Source of the DNA: Asanoa ishikariensis
Lineage (GTDB): Bacteria; Actinomycetota; Actinomycetes; Mycobacteriales; Micromonosporaceae
Reading direction: 5' to 3'
Assembly (NCBI RefSeq): GCF_900107455.1
Contig: NZ_FNQB01000002.1
Coordinates: 1,302,001-1,366,000 of the forward strand
Length of the DNA: 64,000 bases
This document shows, piece by piece, positions 48,384-55,010 of this stretch. Each line of letters opens with the position of its first letter. Within the stretch, counting starts at the first letter, position 1. The notes beneath the pieces were generated by a model. It was given only the letters and a program-made list of their open reading frames with translations, did no database searches and was not told the origin of the DNA. A program made the translations under genes and the position numbers.

Positions 48384-49857
48384 CTGAGGTCAGCGAGCTT
48401 CTCGACCCCGCCTTTCCGAAGTGGAGCTCTGGGTCGACCACGTGGTCGGCTCGGAGGATTTTTACGTCTGTGTGGTAGTTCATCGAGGTCAGCCACGGTA
48501 GGCGGTCGCCCTGGCGGGGGAGTTGGTCGATCACGCGGCGGATGTAGCCGGCTCCGAAGTCCAGGAACGGGCGGGTGGGCATGTCCGGGTCGGCGGGCTC
48601 CGGTCGGCAGAGCTCGTAGCCGTGCTTGTCCATGTGGGCCAGCAGCAGGCAGAAGTGCTCGCAGAGCAGCCCTACCTTGAGCGTCCAGGACGAGTTCGTG
48701 TAGCCCACGATGAACGCGAAGTTCGGCACCCCCGAGAGCATCATGCCCTTGTACGCGATCGTGTCCGCCACGTTGACCGGTGCGCCGTCGACGGTCAGCG
48801 GCACGCCTCCCAGGGCCTGGACGTGCAGGCCCGTGGCGGTGACGATGATGTCGGCCGGCAGCTCTTCGCCGCTGCCCAGCCGGATGCCGTCCTCGGTGAA
48901 CGTCTCGATCCGGTCCGTGACGACCGAGGCCGTGCCCGCCCGGATCGCCTTGAACAGGTCACCGTCCGGGACCAGGCACAACCGCTGGTCCCACGGGTTG
49001 TACGGCGGCCGGAAGTGCTCGTCGACCGGGTATCCCTCCGGCAGGTGGCGGGCGTTGAGCCAGCGGATCACCCGGCGCGCCCGCTCGGGGTGCCGTTGGC
49101 AGAACCGCCAGATCGAGCGCTGCATCGCGATGTTCTTCCGCCGGGTCAGGGCGTGTCCACGGGCCGGACCCAGGTACTTCTTGAGCGCGTTGCCGATGGC
49201 GTCCCTGGTGGGCATCGACAGGATGTAGGTCGGGGTGCGTTGCAGCATCGTCACGTGTGCGGCGGTGTCGGCCATCGCCGGCACGATGGTGACCGCGGTC
49301 GCGCCGCTGCCGACCACGACGACCCGCTTGCCCGCGTGGTCCAGGTCTTCCGGCCAGTGCTGCGGGTGGACGATCGTGCCCCGGAACCGCGAGCGGCCCG
49401 GGAACTCCGGCGTGAAGCCCTGTTCGTAGCGGTAGTAGCCGCCCGCGCAGAACACCCAGTTGGCGGTCAGTGTCACGGGATCGCCGGCGCGGTCCACGGA
49501 CACCGTCCACAATGCTGTCTGCGAGTCGAACGCCGCCGCGCGTACCCGGTGGTGGTAGCGGATGTGTGGCTCCAGGCCGTTCTCCGTCACGGTTTCCCGC
49601 AGGTAGGCGAGGATCCGGGGCGCGGAGGCGATGGCCTCCTTGTCGCGCCAGGGCTTGAACGCGTACCCGAAGGTGTGCAGGTCGGAGTCCGACCGGGTGC
49701 CGGGATAGCGGAACAGGTCCCAGGTGCCGCCGGACGCGCCGCGGGCCTCGAGGATCGCGAACGTCTTGCCCGGAAGCTCCGTCTTGAGATAGCGCCCGGC
49801 CCCGATGCCGGAGATCCCGGCACCGATGATCAGCACATCGAAATGCTCCACCGCCAT
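48349..49857 (-). CDS. Flavin-dependent monooxygenase, Baeyer-Villiger type
   Basis: 502-residue FAD/NADPH monooxygenase. The FAD Rossmann motif is VLIIGAGISGIGAGRYL, the BVMO fingerprint is FRGTIVHPQHWP, and the NADPH Rossmann motif is VVVVGSGATAVTIVPAM. The class inserts an oxygen next to a carbonyl in ketones or steroids. ATG 49857 is chosen because the FAD motif follows within 10 residues; the longer frame to 50688 is a shadow of the PucR gene. It is divergent from a PucR-type regulator across 96 bp, so it is probably induced by its substrate. Confidence 0.9.
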   Translation of the reverse strand: MAVEHFDVLIIGAGISGIGAGRYLKTELPGKTFAILEARGASGGTWDLFRYPGTRSDSDLHTFGYAFKPWRDKEAIASAPRILAYLRETVTENGLEPHIRYHHRVRAAAFDSQTALWTVSVDRAGDPVTLTANWVFCAGGYYRYEQGFTPEFPGRSRFRGTIVHPQHWPEDLDHAGKRVVVVGSGATAVTIVPAMADTAAHVTMLQRTPTYILSMPTRDAIGNALKKYLGPARGHALTRRKNIAMQRSIWRFCQRHPERARRVIRWLNARHLPEGYPVDEHFRPPYNPWDQRLCLVPDGDLFKAIRAGTASVVTDRIETFTEDGIRLGSGEELPADIIVTATGLHVQALGGVPLTVDGAPVNVADTIAYKGMMLSGVPNFAFIVGYTNSSWTLKVGLLCEHFCLLLAHMDKHGYELCRPEPADPDMPTRPFLDFGAGYIRRVIDQLPRQGDRLPWLTSMNYHTDVKILRADHVVDPELHFGKAGSRSSLTSATRADRLLGRG

Positions 49858-49924
49858 CTGTTCATGGTCGACCCAGGTCTGCCGTTGTCGCGCGGACGAT
49901 CTGCACCGTTGTGAAGCCTGGCGA

Positions 49925-49939
49925 GGTGCGAACTGCACC
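49925..49939. promoter_or_regulatory. Inverted repeat in the monooxygenase/PucR divergent region
   Basis: GGTGC-GAACT-GCACC, arms of 5 bp with a 5-bp spacer, just upstream of the TACCGT box of the regulator gene. It is a possible operator for the PucR-type protein. Short arms make this tentative. Confidence 0.35.
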
Positions 49940-49941
49940 AC

Positions 49942-49947
49942 TACCGT
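49942..49947 (+). promoter_or_regulatory. -10 box of the PucR-type regulator gene, leaderless type
   Basis: TACCGT exactly 6 nt before ATG 49954, with no ribosome site. Confidence 0.5.
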
Positions 49948-49953
49948 GACGGC

Positions 49954-51150
49954 ATGTCGTGGGACCCGCCGTCGCCCCGGGTGCGGGAGTTGATCCGTCA
50001 GGGCGCCGAGATCGCCCTCAATCCGCGCCCGGAGTGGCTTGCCGAGATCGACGCCGCGACGCTGGCCGGTGAGGCGCGCCGGGCGATCGCCGCCGACCCC
50101 GTGCTCGCCGCCGCCACCCGCCGGACCAACCGGTCCAACCTGCTGTTCTGGGCCGCCGCCAACGTACGCGCACCCGGGCAGCCCGTGCCCGCCAACGACG
50201 ACGCGGCGCCGCTGGCGATCGCCCGCGACCTCGTCCGCCGCGGGTTGGACGAGTCGGCGCTGGACTCCTACCGGGTCGGCGAGGCGGTCGCGGCCCGGCT
50301 GTGGACGCAGATCGCCTGCTCGCTGACGAGCGACACCGACGAACTGCGGGAGGTGCTCGACGTCTCGCTGCGGTCGATCGCCGCGTTCGTCGACGCCACA
50401 GTCGCCGCCATCTCGTTGCGGATGCGCGCCGAACGCGCGGCGCTGACCCAGGGCAGCCACGCCGAACGCCGCGAGACGGTCATCCTGCTGCTCGACGGCG
50501 CACCGATCACGGGTGCCGAGACCAGGCTCGGGTACGCACTGGACCGCACCCACACCGCCGCGGTGGTCTGGAGCGACGACCCCGACGCCGACCTGCGCCA
50601 GCTCGACCGGGCCGCCGACGCGCTGGCCGGGGCGGCGCGGCCGCTGAGCGTCGTCGCCAGCGCCGCGACCCGCTGGGTGTGGGTGCACGGCCGACCCGAC
50701 CCGGGCGACCTGCGCGCGGCGCTGGACCGGCTGCCCGCGGTGCGGGTCGCGCTCGGCTCACCGGCGGCCGGTGTCGACGGTTTCCGCCGCAGCCACCACG
50801 ACGCGCTGACCACGCAGCGCCTGCTGGCCCGGCTGACCCCGGCGCACCGGCTGGCGGCGTTCGACGAGGTGGAGCTGGTCGCCCTGGTGACACAGGATTC
50901 CGAGAGCGCCGACCGGTTCGTCACCCGCACGTTGGGCGCGCTGGAGACGGCGCCGGTGGAGCTCCGGGCCGCCGTGCGGGCCTTCATCGCCGAGCAGTGC
51001 AACGCCTCCCGGGCGGCGGCCCGGCTGTTCACCCACCGCAACACCTTGCTGCGGCGGCTGGCCCGCGCCGACCGGTTGCTGCCCCGCCCCCTCGCGGGCC
51101 GCGCCGTGGAAGTCGGCGCGGCCCTCGAGATCCTGCACTGGCGGGGTTAG
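49954..51150 (+). CDS. PucR/CdaR-family helix-turn-helix regulator
   Basis: 398-residue regulator. The N-terminal and central parts form the ligand-sensing region (LARDLVRRGL-type helices, SYRVGEAVAARLWTQIACSL, and a GGDEF-like central fold with VVASAATRWVWVHGRPDPGD). The C-terminal HTH_30 domain is LRAAVRAFIAEQCNASRAAA and RLFTHRNTLLRRLARADRLL. Such proteins control genes for purine, sugar-diacid or ketone catabolism. The divergent Baeyer-Villiger monooxygenase gene is its most likely target. Its stop overlaps the DUF6745-like gene by 4 bp. Confidence 0.87.
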   Translation: MSWDPPSPRVRELIRQGAEIALNPRPEWLAEIDAATLAGEARRAIAADPVLAAATRRTNRSNLLFWAAANVRAPGQPVPANDDAAPLAIARDLVRRGLDESALDSYRVGEAVAARLWTQIACSLTSDTDELREVLDVSLRSIAAFVDATVAAISLRMRAERAALTQGSHAERRETVILLLDGAPITGAETRLGYALDRTHTAAVVWSDDPDADLRQLDRAADALAGAARPLSVVASAATRWVWVHGRPDPGDLRAALDRLPAVRVALGSPAAGVDGFRRSHHDALTTQRLLARLTPAHRLAAFDEVELVALVTQDSESADRFVTRTLGALETAPVELRAAVRAFIAEQCNASRAAARLFTHRNTLLRRLARADRLLPRPLAGRAVEVGAALEILHWRG

Positions 51151-51971
51151 AAAGGTTGCCAGCCGTCGCGGTAGGCGACGGAGGTCAGCGCGACCTCCTC
51201 GTGCCGGCCGTGTGGCACCGGCTCGACCCGCACCCGGGCCGGCCGGTCGACCAGCACGCACACCTGCTCACCCGGCCACCACCAACCGGTCGACCGGGCC
51301 AGGTCGGCCCACACTCCGAAGTGGTCGATGGTGCCGGGAGACCAGTCGGCCAGGTCGAGCCGGCGCAGTGTGTCGTAGTAGCCGATCCAGCAGGCGTCCT
51401 GCTGGCCGTACCAGCAGACCGGCGCGTCCGGACCCAGGGCCGCCCGCACCGGCTGCCGGAATCCCTTGCCCAGACTGCGATGCAGCGCACCACGGATGGA
51501 CTGGTGGAGCACCACGGGCAGCGGTACGCCACGGGCCAGCGCGTCCAGGGGCGCCAGCTCCGGCCAGGGTTCCTTTGCCTTACCGGGTTTTCGGGCCGGT
51601 GACAGCTCAGGGTCGGCATACGCGACACCGGCGCTGAGTGCGGCCCGCAACCGGGACGCCACCGTGGCCAGGTCGCTGGCCAGCGACGGTCGTCCCCGCG
51701 GATCGCGGATCCACCGGTAGAGGTCGTCCAGTGTGGGCCAGCCGTCGACCGGGGCGAGGGCCTTGGCGGGGGAGTCGACCCACTCGAACCGGGGACGCGG
51801 TCGGGACATCCGGGCGTAGATGGCGGTCACGGACCGCTGCGCGGTTTCCCGGTCGGCGGGCACGGTCGACAGGCCGTGTTCGAGCCATTCCCGGCGGATC
51901 AGAGAGGCTTCCCGCCAGACGTCGGCGGCGGGAGCGTGGGCGGCGTCTTTGCGCCGCACCGGCGCGGTCAT
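51147..51971 (-). CDS. DUF6745-like hypothetical protein
   Basis: 274-residue soluble protein. The C-terminal half has CWYGQQDACWIGYYDTLRRL, the tryptophan-rich DLARSTGWWWPGEQVCVLVD, then RPARVRVEPVPHG. This resembles the DUF6745 domain found in actinobacterial proteins of unknown function, often near leucine-rich-repeat or similar predicted surface genes. No catalytic residues can be named. It is divergent from the zinc-ribbon/TerB gene by 135 bp. Confidence 0.65.
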   Translation of the reverse strand: MTAPVRRKDAAHAPAADVWREASLIRREWLEHGLSTVPADRETAQRSVTAIYARMSRPRPRFEWVDSPAKALAPVDGWPTLDDLYRWIRDPRGRPSLASDLATVASRLRAALSAGVAYADPELSPARKPGKAKEPWPELAPLDALARGVPLPVVLHQSIRGALHRSLGKGFRQPVRAALGPDAPVCWYGQQDACWIGYYDTLRRLDLADWSPGTIDHFGVWADLARSTGWWWPGEQVCVLVDRPARVRVEPVPHGRHEEVALTSVAYRDGWQPF

Positions 51972-52062
51972 CGCGCGAGGGCGTACGCGCCCTTTCCGTT
52001 GGAGATCATTTGCCTATGGTCCCCTACCTCGCGACCGGCACGCAAGAGGGGCACCGCGTTGG

Positions 52063-52068
52063 TAGGGT
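52063..52068 (+). promoter_or_regulatory. -10 box candidate of the zinc-ribbon/TerB gene
   Basis: TAGGGT about 38 nt before ATG 52107, in the 13-mer GTTGGTAGGGTCC that also forms the galE promoter. A transcript from here would have a short leader. Confidence 0.35.
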
Positions 52069-52106
52069 CCCCCAGGTCACAGCCTTCCCCTCAGTGCGGA
52101 GTCGCA

Positions 52107-52721
52107 ATGATCATTTTTGGTGTGTCGGTCTTCTACATCTTCGGCCTGATCGACACCGGGCAGTTCCACTGCCCGCATTGCGGCGGCGACCGGGAGTACG
52201 AGCACCGGACCGCGCGCCGGTTCTTCACGCTCTTCTTCCTGCCGGTGATCCCGCTGGACAAGGTCGGCGAGATCGTCAAGTGCAAGACCTGCGGCACCAA
52301 GTTCGACCCCATCGTGCTGCGCCGGGCGACCACCGCACAGCTCGCCAGCGCGCTTCCGGCGGGCATGCGCGCCGCCGCCGCGCTGGTGCTCCGCGCCGGC
52401 GGCGCCAACGACGCCGCGATCCGTGCCGCGGTCAACGCGGTCCACGAAGCCGGGGAGCCGGGCTACGACGCGACGCAGTTGATGGCCGACGCCCAGCAGC
52501 CCACCGAGCTCGCTGTCGAGCCGCTGCGCGGCCTGGCCGCCAACTTCACCCAGGACGCGTGCGAGCGCCAGTTGGCCAACGCGGTCCGGGTCGCCCTGGC
52601 CGACGGCCCGATCAACGCGTCGGAGCGCGAGGCGATCGGCTGGATCGCCGGGCAGCTCGGCATGACCCCGGCCCACGCGACCGGCGTCATCTCCACGGTC
52701 GAGCAGTCGATCAACCGCTAG
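52107..52721 (+). CDS. Zinc-ribbon and TerB-like domain protein
   Basis: 204-residue protein. An N-terminal hydrophobic stretch (MIIFGVSVFYIFGLI) leads into a zinc ribbon of FHCPHCGGDR and VKCKTCGTKF, separated by FFTLFFLPVIPLDKVGE. This zinc-ribbon plus central hydrophobic segment is common in small actinobacterial proteins. The C-terminal helical part, VRVALADGPINASEREAIGW, has the acidic signature of TerB/tellurite-resistance-like domains. Its function is unknown. The stop codon abuts that of the convergent acetyltransferase gene with no base between. Confidence 0.72.
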   Translation: MIIFGVSVFYIFGLIDTGQFHCPHCGGDREYEHRTARRFFTLFFLPVIPLDKVGEIVKCKTCGTKFDPIVLRRATTAQLASALPAGMRAAAALVLRAGGANDAAIRAAVNAVHEAGEPGYDATQLMADAQQPTELAVEPLRGLAANFTQDACERQLANAVRVALADGPINASEREAIGWIAGQLGMTPAHATGVISTVEQSINR

Positions 52722-53462
52722 CTACAGGTCGCGCACCTCGATCACCCGCGTCGTCGGGGCGGCCTCGCCGATCGCTTCGCGGTGGGCGAGCCGCTCCGGG
52801 TCGACCATGAAGGACTCGATGCCCGCGCGCGACGTGAAACGGATCAGGTGCACCTCGGTCGTGCCGTCGGTGCCTCGGGTCCGGCGTTCGAGCGTGCCGC
52901 CGTGCCGGCCGAGCAGGGCCAGCACCGCGTCCTCGTAGCGCTGGCCGGTCTCGGCGTGGTCGTCGACGAACTCGACGAGGGCGGCCAGCAGCACGCCGGT
53001 CCCGGGGCGCTCCAACCAGACCTCCCCGGGCCAGCCGGGCTGGTCGGCGTCCTGGTCGTGGTGGTGTGCGAAGCCGTGGCGTGCGTAGAAGGCGGCGGCG
53101 CGGTCGTTGCCTGCCAGGTAGGACAGCCGCACCGGGCGCCCGCCGGCCCGCTCGACCAGCGCGGACAGCAGCGCCGAGCCCGCTCCCGTGCCCTGCGCGG
53201 AGGGCCGCACGTAGAGCTTCCAGAGGATCGGCACCGGACCGCGCAGGTCCACGTTGCCGACCCCGACCACCTCGTCGCCCTCCGCCGCGACGAGTGAGAC
53301 GGTTGCCTCCAGCGAGCGCGTGATGGCCTCCGGCGACCACCATGTCGCCAGGCCGTGTGCGATGTAGTCCTGACCGGCGAACGCGTACGTCGCCGGCCAC
53401 GTCTCGTGGCCGACCGCGATGATCGCGGCGACGTCGTCGAGCCTGGCCTCTCTGATCTCCAT
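52722..53462 (-). CDS. GNAT acetyltransferase fused to a ferredoxin-like C-terminal domain
   Basis: 246-residue two-domain protein. The N-terminal GNAT domain (1-150) has LYVRPSAQGTGAGSALLSAL and YLAGNDRAAAFYARHGFAHH. The C-terminal part (about 165-246, YEDAVLALLGRHGGTLERRT then TEVHLIRFTSRAGIESFMVD) looks like the dimeric alpha-beta barrel seen in DUF1330 and antibiotic-synthesis monooxygenase families. The substrate is unknown. It is the last of a four-gene minus-strand run from the STAND ATPase gene. Confidence 0.78.
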   Translation of the reverse strand: MEIREARLDDVAAIIAVGHETWPATYAFAGQDYIAHGLATWWSPEAITRSLEATVSLVAAEGDEVVGVGNVDLRGPVPILWKLYVRPSAQGTGAGSALLSALVERAGGRPVRLSYLAGNDRAAAFYARHGFAHHHDQDADQPGWPGEVWLERPGTGVLLAALVEFVDDHAETGQRYEDAVLALLGRHGGTLERRTRGTDGTTEVHLIRFTSRAGIESFMVDPERLAHREAIGEAAPTTRVIEVRDL

Positions 53463-53495
53463 AACGACCCAGCCTGCGGCACCGGCCGGGTCAGA

Positions 53496-54200
53496 TCAAC
53501 AGCCCGCCCGTGGCGCGGATGTTCTGGCCGGTGATCCAGCCCGCGTCCGCGTGGTCAGGAACGCCACCACCGCGGCCACGTCGTCGGGCCGGCCGAGCCG
53601 CCCGAGCGCGGACCACGTGGCCGACTCCGCCAGCTCCTCCGCGCTGTTGTGGGCCCGCAGCAGATCGGTGTCGGTGGCGCCCGGCGAGACCGTGTTGACG
53701 GTGATCCCGCGCGGGCCCAACTCGCGCGCCGCCACCGCCGTCACCTGCTCGAGCGCGGCCTTGCTCGCGCAGTAGAGGACGTTGCCCGGAGCCGGCACGA
53801 TCGTGTTGATGGTGGAGATGTTGACGATCCGGCCGCCGTCGCGCAGCAGCGTGGAGCCGCGCGCGATGGCCAGCAGCGGGACCTTCGTGTTGGCCGTCAT
53901 CGCCCGGTCGAAGTCTTCGGCGGTGACGTCGGCGATCGCCGCGGGCACGATCAGGCCCACGTTGTTGACGAGGATGTCCAGTCCATCATGGACAGGCGCG
54001 AACATCGCGTCCAGGCAGGAGACGTCGGTCTGGTCGGCCCGCACCGCGACCGCGCCCGGGCAGCGCGCGACCACCTCGTCAGCGGCCGCCTTGTCCTTCT
54101 GGTAGGTGAAGACGACGCGGTGGCCGGCCGAGGCCAGCCGCTCGACGATGGCCCGGCCGATGCCACGGGAGCCGCCGGTGACGAGTGCGGTGGAGGTCAT
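53496..54200 (-). CDS. SDR-family oxidoreductase, 3' end frameshifted
   Basis: Short-chain dehydrogenase/reductase. The nucleotide motif is TGGSRGIGRAIVE, then NNVGLIVPAAI, catalytic Ser in IVNISTINTIV and the YCASKAALE (YxxxK). The normal end would be GWITGQNIRATGGLLI. That sequence is present in the +1-shifted frame up to TGA at 53491-53493, while the open frame ends TTRTRAGSPARTSAPRAGC. A single base seems to be missing near 53551-53558. The start ATG 54200 has TAACGT 8 nt upstream. The active site is intact, so a product with a changed tail could still work. Confidence 0.8.
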   Translation of the reverse strand: MTSTALVTGGSRGIGRAIVERLASAGHRVVFTYQKDKAAADEVVARCPGAVAVRADQTDVSCLDAMFAPVHDGLDILVNNVGLIVPAAIADVTAEDFDRAMTANTKVPLLAIARGSTLLRDGGRIVNISTINTIVPAPGNVLYCASKAALEQVTAVAARELGPRGITVNTVSPGATDTDLLRAHNSAEELAESATWSALGRLGRPDDVAAVVAFLTTRTRAGSPARTSAPRAGC

Positions 54201-54208
54201 GTCCGGGC

Positions 54209-54214
54209 ACGTTA
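54209..54214 (-). promoter_or_regulatory. -10 box of the SDR gene
   Basis: Minus-strand TAACGT 8 nt before ATG 54200, overlapping the stop codon of the AraC gene. It would allow transcription independent of the upstream genes. Confidence 0.4.
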
Positions 54215-55003
54215 CGCACCGGACAGCGGCTGGTATTGAACGATTGCGCACAGCTGCGCGGGGGTCAGCCCGGCCAGCGTCCGCGCGGCGCGGGTGAAGT
54301 GTGGCTGGTCGGCATAGCCGGCGGCGGTCGCCGCGCCGGCCGGGCCGGCACCGTCGGCGAGCAGGTTGAGCGCGGCCTGGAAGCGGAACACGCGCGCCAA
54401 GGTGGCCGGCGACAGCCCGATCTCCCGGCGGAAGCCGACCTCCAGCGCCCGCCGGCTGACGCCGAGCCGATCGGCGAGCGTGCCGACCGGGATCGGCGGA
54501 CCCTGGAGCCTTCGCCAGGCGGCCTCGACGAACGGTGCTGGCCCGGGATCGCCCAGCCGGCTCAGCAGGACCTCGTCGAGCAGCGCGAAGCGGGCCGGCC
54601 ACGTCGGCGCCGCCGCCAGCCGTTCGGCGAGCGGGGCCGCCCGCGGCCCGAGCACGTCGTGCCAGTCGACGATCTGTCCGGCGAGCGCGCTCATCGGGAG
54701 TCCGAACAGGACGGACACGCCGGCGGGTGTCAGCCCGACGCCGACGCCGACGCCCCAGGTCGTCGGCCCGTCGACCGCCGCGTCGGCGCGTGGTCCGCTG
54801 AACAGGGTGAACGAGCCGTCGAACGAGATCACGAGGGTCGCCGAGGGGACGGGAAGCAGGCGGTGCGCGACCGGCCCGCCGTCGTGCGACGCGAATCCGC
54901 CGTAGCAGAGCACGTACGGCCGCAGTCGCGGGTCCGGCCGGCCGGCAGCCGCACGGCACGCCGCGGCGGGCGGGTGCAACGGCACCGAATGAATCAGCGG
55001 CAC
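54212..55003 (-). CDS. AraC-family transcriptional regulator
   Basis: 263-residue regulator. The N-terminal sensing domain contains PYVLCYGGFASHDGGPVAHR and LLPVPSATLVISFDG. The C-terminal double HTH has PVGTLADRLGVSRRALEVGF, RREIGLSPATLARVFRFQAA and AAGYADQPHFTRAARTLAGL. The start is GTG 55003, 7 bp after the stop of the STAND ATPase gene, so both are probably co-transcribed. The target may be the SDR or GNAT gene downstream. Confidence 0.88.
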   Translation of the reverse strand: MPLIHSVPLHPPAAACRAAAGRPDPRLRPYVLCYGGFASHDGGPVAHRLLPVPSATLVISFDGSFTLFSGPRADAAVDGPTTWGVGVGVGLTPAGVSVLFGLPMSALAGQIVDWHDVLGPRAAPLAERLAAAPTWPARFALLDEVLLSRLGDPGPAPFVEAAWRRLQGPPIPVGTLADRLGVSRRALEVGFRREIGLSPATLARVFRFQAALNLLADGAGPAGAATAAGYADQPHFTRAARTLAGLTPAQLCAIVQYQPLSGA

Positions 55004-55010
55004 CGATCCA

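Noticed and set aside
53496-54959. The SDR frame read as a 487-residue protein
   Set aside because: The extra N-terminal 233 residues are the shadow of the AraC gene; ATG 54200 directly precedes the SDR nucleotide-binding motif.
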